Shown here: one piece after another, positions 8,249 through 18,500 of the stretch
How the letters are laid out: every line of letters starts with the position of its first letter
Position numbering within the stretch: the stretch's first letter is position 1
Assembly: GCF_024320785.1 (NCBI RefSeq)
Contig: NZ_JANDBC010000001.1
Location: 831,309-895,308 of the forward strand
Length of the DNA: 64,000 bases
Source: Gracilimonas sediminicola
GTDB lineage: Bacteria > Bacteroidota > Rhodothermia > Balneolales > Balneolaceae
Direction: 5' to 3'
The notes under the pieces: model-generated
Seen by the model: the letters and a program-made list of their open reading frames with translations, nothing else
What the model was told of the DNA's origin: nothing
Databases searched by the model: none
Made by a program: the position numbers and the translations under genes

Positions 8249-9622
8249 GTGAGCGTTTCTTCAATCCGATCATATCTGACTACCTCAACCAATGCTGCTC
8301 CGCTGGCTGTTTTCCGAGTTTTTTTCGGTCTGCTTATGCTGATCAGCATTGTTCGGTTTGCAGCCAACGGCTGGATTGAAAAGCTCTATATAGAACCACA
8401 GTTTTTCTTTTCTTACTACGGATTTGAATGGGTTCAGCCTCTCGGAGACTGGACCTATCTTATTTTTATGATCTGTGGGCTGTCTTCCATTTTTGTGACA
8501 CTTGGATATAAATACCGGTTTTCGATCCTCGTCTTTTTTCTCAGCTTCACCTATATCGAGCTGATGGATAAGACTACCTACCTCAACCACTACTACTTCA
8601 TCAGTATCCTCAGCTTTTTGATGATTTTTCTCCCGGCTCATGCCTACTATTCCTTAGACGCCCGGAAGAATGAAACGCTGAGATCACAACAAGTACCGCG
8701 GTGGTCAATCGATTCGATCAAGCTTCTGCTTTTTATCGTGTACTTTTATGCGGGGCTGGCCAAACTCAATTCCGACTGGTTGTTTGAGGCTATGCCCTTA
8801 CAAATATGGCTGCCCTCCAAGTATTCCATCCCTTTGCTGGGCGACCTCCTTCAGCAAAGCTGGACACACTACGCATTTGCCTGGGCCGGGGCTATCTACG
8901 ACCTCAGCATTCCCTTTTTATTGCTGATTCGCAAAACACGGATTTTTGCATTTATTCTCGTGGTCATTTTTCATGTATTAACCCGGGTACTTTTCCCGAT
9001 TGGGATGTTCCCTTATATCATGATTGTTAGCACGCTCATATTTTTTGATGCCGGACTTCATAACCGAATACTGGACTATATTTCCAGATGGTTTAACATC
9101 ACAAAGTCCTTTTTTGATAACGGAAAAGCGTATTCATTCCCACAACAATGGGTTCGCAAAGCTTCGTTGGCAGTGGTTTCCGTTTTCTTTGTACTCCAGC
9201 TTCTCATTCCTTTCCGATACCTGCTTTATCCGGGCGAATTATTTTGGACGGAAGAAGGCTACCGGTTTTCCTGGAGAGTGATGCTGATGGAAAAAGTCGG
9301 ATATGCGAATTTCAAAGTTGTCAACCCTGATTCCGGCCAAAGCTTTTACGTGGACAACACCGAGTTTCTCACCCGCTTTCAGGAAAAACAAATGTCGTTT
9401 CAGCCCGACTTCATCCTTGAATACGCCCACTTACTGGAAGACCACTACCGGGATGAACTCGGAATTGATGATCCTGAAATCTACGTTGACAGCTACGTGG
9501 CTTTAAACGGGCGGGGAAGTCAGCGATATGTAAATCCGAACGTGGACCTTACCGAAATTGAACCCTCACTAAAACACCGAACCTGGTTACTCCCTTTTGA
9601 TGATGAAATTAAAGGCCTTTAG
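8249..9622 (+). CDS. HTTM domain membrane protein (vitamin K-dependent gamma-carboxylase-like)
   Basis: An integral membrane protein of 457 residues in the HTTM superfamily, which includes vitamin K-dependent gamma-glutamyl carboxylase. About eight hydrophobic segments fill residues 20-330. The central motif YFYAGLAKLNSDWL (about 168-181) is the most conserved part of the family. The C-terminal 120 residues are soluble. The GTG start is chosen because the domain begins at about residue 17 and the first in-frame ATG would cut into it. The gene overlaps the receptor gene by 23 bases. Whether it carboxylates glutamates in the acidic lipoproteins beside it is open. Confidence 0.85.
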   Translation: MSVSSIRSYLTTSTNAAPLAVFRVFFGLLMLISIVRFAANGWIEKLYIEPQFFFSYYGFEWVQPLGDWTYLIFMICGLSSIFVTLGYKYRFSILVFFLSFTYIELMDKTTYLNHYYFISILSFLMIFLPAHAYYSLDARKNETLRSQQVPRWSIDSIKLLLFIVYFYAGLAKLNSDWLFEAMPLQIWLPSKYSIPLLGDLLQQSWTHYAFAWAGAIYDLSIPFLLLIRKTRIFAFILVVIFHVLTRVLFPIGMFPYIMIVSTLIFFDAGLHNRILDYISRWFNITKSFFDNGKAYSFPQQWVRKASLAVVSVFFVLQLLIPFRYLLYPGELFWTEEGYRFSWRVMLMEKVGYANFKVVNPDSGQSFYVDNTEFLTRFQEKQMSFQPDFILEYAHLLEDHYRDELGIDDPEIYVDSYVALNGRGSQRYVNPNVDLTEIEPSLKHRTWLLPFDDEIKGL

Positions 9623-12086
9623 TTTTTTTGCCTTATGTGTACTGTTTGCCCTACCGGCGACAGCCCAAATTAATTTTTCCGGCTACGTAGTTGAGAAAGA
9701 AACCGGAGAACCCATCGAAGGTGTCGATATTTACAACAACGATGCCGGAAAGTCTTATGCCACAAATAAAGAAGGTTACTTCGAAATCAAGGATTTGCCC
9801 TATGGTAACCTCAACCTGTTTTTCTTCAAACTTGGGTATAAAATTATCAACCGAACTTTTGTGCCTGATGCCAACAATACGGCCATCACCATTGAGCTTG
9901 AGAAGCTTTCGGAGGAAATGTCCGAAATTGCTGTCATAGATCAGCGAGATAAAGTTTTTGCCATCAAACGGCTCCGGGAAGTTGAGGGTACTTCCATTTA
10001 TGCGGGAAAGAAGAACGAAGTTATTTCTCTTGACCAAATGGTGGCGAATACATCCGCCAATAACGCCCGTCAGATATACGGGCAAATATCCGGGCTCAAC
10101 ATTTTTGAGTCAAATGATGCCGGTCTTCAGCTAAATATCGGCGGTCGGGGCCTCGATCCCAACCGTTCATCCAATTTTAACATCCGACAGAATGGGTATG
10201 ATATCAGTGCCGATGTACTTGGTTATCCTGAAAGTTATTACACACCACCGGCTGAGGGCTTAGCTGAAATCCAGGTGATTCGCGGAGCTGCCTCCCTGCA
10301 ATACGGCACCCAGTTTGGAGGGTTGGTGAACTTCAAAATGAAGAAACCTGCCGATGACAAACGCGTTGAAGTGACCTCCCGGCAATCGGTCGGCTCCAAT
10401 GCTTTATTTACTTCCTTCAACAGCGTAAGCGGGACCTCCGGCAAAGTTGGTTATTACGGATATTACAATTACAAAAATGGGGATGGCTTTCGGCCAAACT
10501 CCGGGTTCGAGTCCAATAACTTATACCTTTATTCTGATGTTCAGGTATCTGAGAAAACCAACATCGCTCTCGACTTCACCTACCTGAACTACCTAGCCCA
10601 GCAGCCGGGGGGTTTGACTGACGCCCAGTTTTACCGGGACCCAACAGTCAGCAATCGTACCCGTAACTGGTTTGAGGTTGACTGGAAGCTGGCCTCCCTG
10701 AATGTTGAACACGAGTTTTCCTATAAAACCAAGCTCAGCTTTCTGGTGTACGGACTTGATGCTTCCCGAAAATCGGTGGGATTTCGTACCAATCGGGTTT
10801 CTCAGCAGGATGACCCTGATGCTCCCCGCGACCTCATCCTCGGCGATTTCAACAACTGGGGAACCGAAGCCCGTTTTCTGAACCGCTACCGAATCGGTAA
10901 TAAAAATGCCGTGTTTCTGATCGGAAGTAAATGGTATCAATCAAAAAATACCTCCGTTCAGGGACCCGGAACTACAAGCAGCAAAGCCGATTTCACCCTG
11001 GCCGATGAGCAATTCCCGAATTACCCGAATCAATCCGACTTCACCTTCCCGAACCGCAACCTTGCTGTTTTCGGAGAGAACATTTTTTACCTGCAGGATA
11101 ACCTTTCTATTACGCCGGGGTTCCGGTTTGAATACATCCGAACGCAGAGTCGCGGTACATTTAAGAGAGTGAACTTTGACCTGGCCGGAAATCCTATTCA
11201 AAATCAGACTTTTGAAGATGACCGTACGTTTGAGCGGCATTTTGTGTTACTGGGTGCCGGCGTCAGTTATCTGCCTGATAGCGAAACCGAACTTTATGGT
11301 AACTTCTCCCAAAACTATCGCTCTGTAACTTTTAATGATATTCGCATTGTAAACCCCACCTTTCAGGTTGACCCGGATATTACGGACGAAAGCGGGTTTA
11401 CCTCTGATGTTGGAATCCGGGGGAGAATCGGTGAGAGTGTTTCATACGACATCGGCGGTTTTGGCTTGCTTTATGATAACCGGATCGGGGAAGTGTTACG
11501 GGCAGAAACGCGAATCAATGCCGATGGAGAAAAAGAAGAAACGGGTCGTGTGGTGCGCTATCGTGGAAATATAGGGCAAGCCTTTATGTACGGGCTGGAA
11601 AGCCTGGTTGAAGTGAATCTATTGCCCCTGTTTGGTAATGAAAATCGGGATGTGAAACTAAGTGTATTTGCCAATACCGCCATCACAAAATCGGACTACA
11701 TCGACTCAGAGATTCCCGGGGTTGAAGGTAATCAGGTCGAATTTGTGCCGCTGCTGAATATGAAAACCGGACTCAACTTTGGCTATCAAAACCTGGTGGG
11801 CTCCATTCAGTACACCTATGTATCTGAGCAATACACCGATGCCTCTAATGCCGAGCAAAACTTTAATGACAATCAAAGCGGTATCCGTGGAGCTATTCCT
11901 GCTTATGATGTTTTGGATCTGTCTCTGTCCTGGACGTACAGAAACTTCACCATAGAGTCTGGAATAAATAACGTATTGGATTCATGGTATTTCACCCGTC
12001 GCGCAACCGGTTATCCGGGCCCCGGCATTATTCCATCTCCCCCAAGAACGTTCTATGCTACCCTTCAGCTTCAAATTGGGAAGTAA
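9600..12086 (+). CDS. TonB-dependent receptor, imelysin operon
   Basis: An outer-membrane, TonB-energised importer of about 828 residues. A signal peptide ends at PATAQ, then comes a carboxypeptidase-regulatory-like beta-sandwich (YVVEKETGEPIEGVDIYN), a plug domain (NIGGRGLDPNRS, IQVIRGAASLQYGTQFGG) and a 22-strand barrel ending in FYATLQLQIGK, with a C-terminal barrel-sorting strand. The plug resembles FecA-type receptors, so a ferric citrate-like or other ferric chelate is a reasonable guess. The start is taken at ATG 9600; a second ATG follows directly, and the overlap with the HTTM gene implies coupling. Confidence 0.92.
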   Translation: MMKLKAFSFFALCVLFALPATAQINFSGYVVEKETGEPIEGVDIYNNDAGKSYATNKEGYFEIKDLPYGNLNLFFFKLGYKIINRTFVPDANNTAITIELEKLSEEMSEIAVIDQRDKVFAIKRLREVEGTSIYAGKKNEVISLDQMVANTSANNARQIYGQISGLNIFESNDAGLQLNIGGRGLDPNRSSNFNIRQNGYDISADVLGYPESYYTPPAEGLAEIQVIRGAASLQYGTQFGGLVNFKMKKPADDKRVEVTSRQSVGSNALFTSFNSVSGTSGKVGYYGYYNYKNGDGFRPNSGFESNNLYLYSDVQVSEKTNIALDFTYLNYLAQQPGGLTDAQFYRDPTVSNRTRNWFEVDWKLASLNVEHEFSYKTKLSFLVYGLDASRKSVGFRTNRVSQQDDPDAPRDLILGDFNNWGTEARFLNRYRIGNKNAVFLIGSKWYQSKNTSVQGPGTTSSKADFTLADEQFPNYPNQSDFTFPNRNLAVFGENIFYLQDNLSITPGFRFEYIRTQSRGTFKRVNFDLAGNPIQNQTFEDDRTFERHFVLLGAGVSYLPDSETELYGNFSQNYRSVTFNDIRIVNPTFQVDPDITDESGFTSDVGIRGRIGESVSYDIGGFGLLYDNRIGEVLRAETRINADGEKEETGRVVRYRGNIGQAFMYGLESLVEVNLLPLFGNENRDVKLSVFANTAITKSDYIDSEIPGVEGNQVEFVPLLNMKTGLNFGYQNLVGSIQYTYVSEQYTDASNAEQNFNDNQSGIRGAIPAYDVLDLSLSWTYRNFTIESGINNVLDSWYFTRRATGYPGPGIIPSPPRTFYATLQLQIGK

Positions 12087-12087
12087 A

Positions 12088-12639
12088 TCATAGCCCATTC
12101 TTAGAATATTTCTTCCAGTTCAATGGGTTACATTCGATGTATTGCCGTATCCGATTCAGTGATCTGTAATTTCGGATGATATGATCATGGAATCGGGACT
12201 GCCAACAGAATTCATAACCTTTTCTGTTACACCATCTGGTCATTCCGGATTTATAGGACCTAATGATTGTCGATAAAGATCCGGGTTTGGGGGAGATTTC
12301 TGACATTCTATTTCGATTATTGGTCTGTAGGGACGTTGCTGGCAACGTCCCTACAGACGGCACCCCTTTTTCATTTGGCACAATTTGGATGATTCCATGA
12401 ACATGATTAGGCATCACTACAAATGCATCTAATTGTACATTGTCAGAATGGGCCGGAATCTGTTCCCAAAAATACCAGGCTGCACACCCTTGAACCGACA
12501 GCCCCATTTTTCCATCACGAATATCTCCGAAATAATGCTTTTGGTCTTTTGTACAGATGGTCACGAAATAAAAAGCTGACCTCCGGTAATCCCAGCTTTG
12601 TAATCGTATTGATTTTCGATATCTGTATTTTGAACTCAT
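12088..12639 (-). CDS. REP-associated tyrosine transposase (RAYT, Y1/HUH type)
   Basis: A single-strand transposase of the IS200-like family that handles REP palindromes. It has the HUH motif MPNHVHGI, a candidate catalytic tyrosine in IIRSYKSGMTRW, and the RAYT-type N-terminus (IRLQSWDYR..FYFVTICT). Start at 12639 (MSSKYRYRK) is preferred because family members begin close to this basic stretch; an upstream ATG at 12663 is possible. The gene is intact. It sits tail to tail with the receptor gene, 1 base between stop codons. A 36-base perfect palindrome lies inside the reading frame (12323-12358). Confidence 0.9.
   Translation of the reverse strand: MSSKYRYRKSIRLQSWDYRRSAFYFVTICTKDQKHYFGDIRDGKMGLSVQGCAAWYFWEQIPAHSDNVQLDAFVVMPNHVHGIIQIVPNEKGVPSVGTLPATSLQTNNRNRMSEISPKPGSLSTIIRSYKSGMTRWCNRKGYEFCWQSRFHDHIIRNYRSLNRIRQYIECNPLNWKKYSKNGL
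12323..12358. repeat. REP-like palindrome inside the RAYT gene
   Basis: Two perfect 17-base arms (12323-12339 and 12342-12358) with a TG loop; the core is GTAGGGACGTTGC. It reads through in frame in the transposase. GTAGGGACGTTGC-type palindromes are a common REP class linked to RAYTs, so this looks like a REP that inserted into, or was retained by, its own mobiliser. Confidence 0.88.
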
Positions 12640-12747
12640 CAACAGTAAGAGCCCATTCATCACAAAACCTTACAGAATTATTTCTGTGAGCCGGTTTCGC
12701 TTTTTCCTTATCTTCTTCATGCTTTTAAAAAATTCAATCAACTATTC

Positions 12748-13833
12748 ATGAAATTTATTCCTGTTCTTGTGGTAGCTATTGCGGCTATCTCATGCACTTC
12801 TACCCCTGATAAAAAACCATATAACCCGGAAGCTGACACCCTGAAATATGCTCAGGAAGTACATCTTCGCAATGTTCAACAGCTAACTTTTGGTGGTGAT
12901 AATGCCGAAGCTTACTGGAGCTACGACAGCGATAAGCTGATCTTTCAATCCAACAATCCCGAATGGGGCGTGGAATGTGACCAGATCTTTTACATGGATA
13001 TTTCTGAAAAAGAGCACGGCTTTGAACCGCCTATGATCAGTACAGGAAATGGCCGAACCACCTGTGCCTATTTTCTGCCCGGCGATTCTACCTTTGTGTA
13101 CTCATCCACTCACGCAGAGCAAATGGAATGCCCCGCTACCCCTGAGCGTGGAGCGGGCGGTGCGTACGTTTGGCCCATTTACGATAGCTACGACATATAC
13201 AAAGCCGACCTGAACGGAAACATCATCTCCAAACTTACTGATGAACCCGGTTATGATGCCGAACCGACCGTTTCTCCAAAAGGAGACAAAATTGTATTCA
13301 CTTCCACCCGAACCGGTGATCTGGAGTTATTCATAATGGATACCGATGGTTCAAATGTAATCCAGATTACGGATGAACTGGGTTATGACGGAGGGGCCTT
13401 CTTCTCCCCCGATGGCAGCCAACTGATTTTCCGGGCTTCCCGTCCCGAAACGGAGGAAGAGATTACCAAATACAAATCTCTGCTGGCAGATGGACTCGTT
13501 GAGCCGACCAACATGGAGCTTTTTATTGTGAATGTGGACGGAACCGGCCTTCGGCAGATTACCGATCTGGGCAATGCCAACTGGGCGCCCTATTTCCATC
13601 CTTCAGGCGAGAAAATTGTGTTCTCTTCCAATCATCAATCACAGCGTGGATTCCCATTCAATATTTTCATGATTAATGTGGATGGAACCGGACTTGAACA
13701 AGTCACCTTTGACGGGGCTTTTGACTCCTTCCCGATGTTTTCCCCCGATGGTGAAAAAATTGTGTTTTCATCCAACCGAAATAACGGCGGCGACCGGTCC
13801 ACCAACGTTTTTGTTGCTGATTGGGTAGATTAG
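12748..13833 (+). CDS. TolB-like/PD40 beta-propeller lipoprotein
   Basis: A 361-residue lipoprotein (AIAAISC, acylated C16) made of WD40-like PD40 repeats. At least five blades carry the pattern SPxGxKIVFxSxRxGxxELFIMxxDG (for example near residues 168-200, 212-225 and 285-330). TolB-type propellers bind partner proteins or peptidoglycan-associated lipoproteins. There is no peptidase domain, so a binding or scaffold role on the periplasmic side is most likely. It appears monocistronic, with a strong terminator 25 bases downstream. Confidence 0.85.
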   Translation: MKFIPVLVVAIAAISCTSTPDKKPYNPEADTLKYAQEVHLRNVQQLTFGGDNAEAYWSYDSDKLIFQSNNPEWGVECDQIFYMDISEKEHGFEPPMISTGNGRTTCAYFLPGDSTFVYSSTHAEQMECPATPERGAGGAYVWPIYDSYDIYKADLNGNIISKLTDEPGYDAEPTVSPKGDKIVFTSTRTGDLELFIMDTDGSNVIQITDELGYDGGAFFSPDGSQLIFRASRPETEEEITKYKSLLADGLVEPTNMELFIVNVDGTGLRQITDLGNANWAPYFHPSGEKIVFSSNHQSQRGFPFNIFMINVDGTGLEQVTFDGAFDSFPMFSPDGEKIVFSSNRNNGGDRSTNVFVADWVD

Positions 13834-13857
13834 AAAATCACTCTTTATAGGTATCTT

Positions 13858-13890
13858 AAAGCCCGATTTATAATCTAAATCGGGCTTTTT
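13858..13890 (+). terminator. rho-independent terminator
   Basis: GCCCGATTTA (13861-13870) pairs perfectly with TAAATCGGGC (13876-13885), flanked by A and T runs. It ends the propeller gene and works in both directions. Confidence 0.9.
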
Positions 13891-13951
13891 AACTTTGAAT
13901 CAACCACCCAATTAGTTACTATTTAGCATCCCCTAACAGTCCGAGGGTGTT

Positions 13952-14590
13952 ATGAAATTCAAAGCAAAATTCTCTTTCCTTCTTTTAGCCGGGCTTTTAT
14001 TTGTGGGATGCTCATCCTCTAAAGATTTACCGACCCGCACTGATTTTTCTTTCGAGTTTGACCAAAACACCTACCACATTATCAGTATATCTGCTCCCTC
14101 GGGTGAGGGATACAATTACCTGATTCAGTATGAGAATGACGAATCCGTGCTCCGGTCTATGGACACTAACCAGGACGGCATCATCGACCTTGTGCAGTAT
14201 GGTGATATTTCTCTGGAAGAAGCCAATACCATTTATACGTTTGGAATTCAGGTGGCCATAGAGCAGCAAAAGTTTAAAGCACGCAAAGACAAACGTATCT
14301 TCATCCACACCGAAGAAAATCTGGAATATACCCTTCAAACCTTCGGCTTTTACACCGACTTGCTGTACAACAAATTTGAGATTACCAACCTAACCACCGC
14401 CGATGAAGAACTTTTCTTTGATATGGACGCCGATGGAGAGCTGGATACTATCGAACAAAGTGACCGTACACTCGAAGATGCACAGGAGATCTATCAAAGA
14501 ATCCTTCAGATTGGAATAAACCGTGATATGGTAGTGTTCCGGTTTGATAAATTTATCGTCCTGATTATCCCGCAAGAAAAAGCTTCCTGA
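13952..14590 (+). CDS. lipoprotein with two EF-hand-like calcium loops
   Basis: I do not recognise a named family. The protein has 212 residues with a lipoprotein signal (LFVGC, acylated C20). Two internal copies of a DxDxDGxxD-type loop are visible (D71-D79, DTNQDGIID; D157-D165, DMDADGELD). Each is followed by a similar helix (LEEANTIY, LEDAQEIY), so the protein looks like an internal duplication of a calcium-binding unit. Possible roles include calcium-dependent envelope structure. It stands alone upstream of an ABC transporter gene. Confidence 0.7.
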   Translation: MKFKAKFSFLLLAGLLFVGCSSSKDLPTRTDFSFEFDQNTYHIISISAPSGEGYNYLIQYENDESVLRSMDTNQDGIIDLVQYGDISLEEANTIYTFGIQVAIEQQKFKARKDKRIFIHTEENLEYTLQTFGFYTDLLYNKFEITNLTTADEELFFDMDADGELDTIEQSDRTLEDAQEIYQRILQIGINRDMVVFRFDKFIVLIIPQEKAS

Positions 14591-14671
14591 TTTTTGACCG
14601 AAATTTATTCGGAGAATCCTTCCTGATTTACTTATACTCTCACCTGTTACTTTTACTCAATCAGGCAAAAC

Positions 14672-15562
14672 ATGAAGCTATCACTTTCCAATATTTCAAA
14701 AACATATAAAAACGGGGTTAAGGCACTGGATGATGTGTCTATAGAAATTGAGTCGGGGATGTTTGGACTGCTCGGGCCAAATGGCGCCGGCAAATCTACC
14801 CTGATGCGAACCATCGCCACCCTTCAGGCACCGGATACCGGAACCGCTTACCTGGATGACATCGACATCCTTAACGACAAAAACAGCCTTCGGGAAGTAC
14901 TGGGGTATTTACCTCAATCTTTTGGAGTGTATCCAAAGATGTCGGCCGAAGACCTGCTTCATTACTTTGCCCGGTTAAAAGGGATTGCTGACAAGAACCA
15001 ACGTACGCAAATGGTGAATACCGCACTTGAAGTCACCAACCTGCTGGAAGTGAGACGCAAGAGCGTGGCTGGTTACTCCGGAGGGATGAAACAGCGATTC
15101 GGAATTGCCCAGTTGCTTCTTAACGACCCCAAACTCATTATTGTGGATGAGCCTACCGCCGGACTCGATCCATCCGAACGACACCGGTTCCTGAACGTAC
15201 TTCGCGAAATCGGCACCAATCACATCGTGATTTTCTCTACCCATATTGTTGATGATGTGAAAGAACTTTGTACCGATATGTCGATCATGAACGGCGGCAG
15301 GATTCTGAGCCACCACACCCCGGAGCAAGCCGTTTCTGCCCTTGAAGGACAAATGTGGACCAAGAATATTGAGCGCGATGCTCTCGAAGAACATGAGGCT
15401 AAGTTTAATGTGATTTCATCCAGCTTCAACCAGGATAACACGCTGAACATCCGGGTTCACGACAACCAAAAACCTGATGATAGTTTTGAAGCCAAAAGCC
15501 CCGAGCTGGAAGACGTGTATTTCGTCACCCTCCGGGAAGAAAAAGAAGTCGTAGCCGCTTAA
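14672..15562 (+). CDS. ABC transporter ATP-binding protein
   Basis: A 296-residue ATPase subunit. Walker A is GPNGAGKS (about residues 34-41), the signature is YSGGMKQ (about 133-139), and Walker B with the D-loop is LIIVDEPTAGLD (about 155-166), followed by the H-loop FSTHIVDD. It is of the CcmA/gliding-export type that pairs with large permeases. The partner is the next gene, 18 bases downstream, which fuses a permease to a peptidase. The C-terminal 70 residues after the ATPase core are probably an interaction domain. Confidence 0.95.
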   Translation: MKLSLSNISKTYKNGVKALDDVSIEIESGMFGLLGPNGAGKSTLMRTIATLQAPDTGTAYLDDIDILNDKNSLREVLGYLPQSFGVYPKMSAEDLLHYFARLKGIADKNQRTQMVNTALEVTNLLEVRRKSVAGYSGGMKQRFGIAQLLLNDPKLIIVDEPTAGLDPSERHRFLNVLREIGTNHIVIFSTHIVDDVKELCTDMSIMNGGRILSHHTPEQAVSALEGQMWTKNIERDALEEHEAKFNVISSSFNQDNTLNIRVHDNQKPDDSFEAKSPELEDVYFVTLREEKEVVAA

Positions 15563-15580
15563 GCCTAAATATCTTTTATC

Positions 15581-18500
15581 ATGTTCTATAACATCTTCAC
15601 TTTTGAACTGCGGTACTGGCTGCGAAAGCCTTCTTTTTATGTGTATTCCGGCATCCTGTTTTTGCTGTCGTTATTTACCATGGCAACGGCTGCGGGTTTG
15701 TTTGAAAGCATCACCGTCAGTATCAACTCCATCACCATCGTAAACTCGGCTTCGTCTATTAATGGGCTGCTGAATGAGATGGCCATCATTGTGTACTTCC
15801 TGCTTCCGGCCATCATTGGCGGCACCATTTATAAAGACTATAAGCATGAAATGCACTCTGTACTGTATTCCTATCCGTTTACAAAATGGGAATACCTGTT
15901 GGCTAAATTTTTGGCGGGAATTTGTATTGCCACTCTGGTAGTGGTTGCTGCTGCTTTTGGTGTATTCCTGGGAAGCATTTTCCCGGGAACCAATCCCGAC
16001 CTGCTGGGGCCTTTTAAACTGATCAATTATACCCAGCCGTTTATCTACTACATCATCCCCAACCTGATTTTCTTCGGGGCCATTGTTTTTGCTGTTGTCA
16101 CCTTTACGCGCAACATCAATGTGGGCTTTATTACCATTTTGGCGCTTTTCCTGATCCAGATTTTTGCGGGAAACCTTACCCAGGATCTTGATAACAAAAT
16201 GCTGGCAGCCCTGCTCGATCCGTATGGCTTTCAGGCGAACGCCTATTACACCGAGTACTGGACTATTTACGAACGCAACCAAAACCCACTGCCCTGGGGT
16301 GAAGTTATTTTATACAACCGGCTGCTTTGGTCCGGTTTGGGAATAGCTATTTTTGGACTGGTTTACCGGTCTTTCAGTTTTAGCCAGGAAGCATTTTCAT
16401 TCAGCCTGTTTAGAAGCAAGAAAAGCGAACGGGTTACCAAGAAAAACTTCGGCAGTATCCTCACGGTCTCTCTCCCAAAAGTTGATTTTGATTTTTCATG
16501 GATCCAAAACCTGAAGCTGGCGTGGACGCTTTCTGATATTGACCTCAAATACATCATAAAAGGCTGGGCGTTCATTATTATTTCTCTGGTGGGATTGCTG
16601 ATCTCATTAAGCGTGATTCTGCTCGGGGCTGAAATTTTCGGAACCGACACCCTGCCGGTCACCTGGCAGATGCTGCAGCTTCCCGGCACCTTTTTCAACC
16701 TCTTCATTAATATTCTGACGTTCCTGTATGCCGGAATGCTGATCCACCGCAGCCGGACTTCTAACATCGATCAGCTGGTACATGTTACCCCAACCCCCAA
16801 CTGGACGATCCTGCTTTCCAAGTTTCTAGCACTGGTCAAAATGCAGGTTATTCTGCTTTCAATCATCATGATTGCCGGCATCGGTGTTCAGCTTTTCAAC
16901 GGCTACTACAACTTCGAAATCGGGCTGTACCTGTTTGATCTGTATGCTATTTCCTTAGTCCATGTTGTTATCTGGGGACTGCTCGCCACCCTGTTCCATT
17001 CCTTTTTTAAGAACTACTACATTGGGTTTATCCTCTTGCTGTTAATCTCCATCGGAATTTCATTCCTGGGTTCTATTGGTATCGAGCAAGACATCTTCAA
17101 ATACAACCAGGGGCCCGGCACTCAGTATTCCGATATGAATGGCTACGGTTCATCCCTTGCCGAATATTATGTATACAAAGCGTACTGGCTGTTACTGGGA
17201 ATCGCTTTTTATGTACTTTCCATTATACTCTTCCGTCGCGGATTGCCGGGAAGTCTTAAGGAGCGATTGCAAAATGCGAAACGGGAATTCACTCCTGCTC
17301 TTAAAGCAGCGTTCACACTTTCACTGGTTGGCTTCCTCTCCATCGGCAGCTGGATTTACTACGTGGATAACATCAAATACGAACGGCTTTCATCCAAAGA
17401 AAGAGAAAAACAGGCTGCACAGTGGGAAAAAAATTACGGGAAGTTTAAAGGCATTCCCCAGCCTCGTATCGTTTCGTCGACCATAAACCTGGACCTGGTT
17501 CCCGAAAGCAGAGACTTCAAAGCGGCCGGCACGTACATCCTCAAGAATAAGACCGACGTTGCCATCGACTCCATCCACATCGACCATAACAATTTCATCA
17601 GTTCATTCAGTTTTAACAAGCCTTATGAATTGGTATTGGAAGATGACTCGATGAATTATGACATCTACCGGCTTGAAGATGTCCTGATGCCCGGTGATAC
17701 CCTGCTTTTTTCATTCGCCATTTCGAACAAGCCGAATGAAATCCTGCGAAATAATTCACCGGTTCGCCATAATGGTACGTTCATCAACAATACCATCTTC
17801 CCGAGATTGGGCTATCAGGAGTCTATGGAGTTGTCCGGAACGGATGCCCGTGAACGATATGGACTTCCTCCCAAAGAACGCATGGCACCGCCCACCGACA
17901 GTGCCGCCCTGATGAATAACTACATCTCCGGCGATGCTGACTGGATTGAATTTGAAACAACCATCAGCACTTCTCCTGAGCAAATTGCCATTGCACCTGG
18001 ATATCTTCAGGATGAATGGGAAGAAAACGGCCGCCGCTATTTCCATTACAAAATGGACAGCACCATGGTCAATTTTTATTCCTTCATTTCCGCAGAGTTT
18101 GAGGTGGTTAAAGATACCTGGAATGATGTTGCCCTCGAAATCTACTACCACAAAGGCCACGATTATAACCTGGACCACATGATGAACGGCATGAAGAAGT
18201 CTCTGGACTACTATACTTCTGAGTACAGCCCATATCAGCATCAGCAGGTGCGGATAATTGAGTTTCCTCGAACCGGGGGAAGTTTCGCCCAGTCGTTTGC
18301 CAACACCATTCCTTATTCCGAAGCCATCGGTTTTATTGCCGAAGTGGATACCACCAGCGAAGAAGGCGTGAATTATCCGTTCAGTATAACGGCTCATGAA
18401 GTGGCACATCAGTGGTGGGCACACCAGGTAATTGGGGCCAATGTTCAGGGAGCTACCATGCTTTCGGAAAGTTTGTCGGAATACAGCTCGCTTAAAGTGC

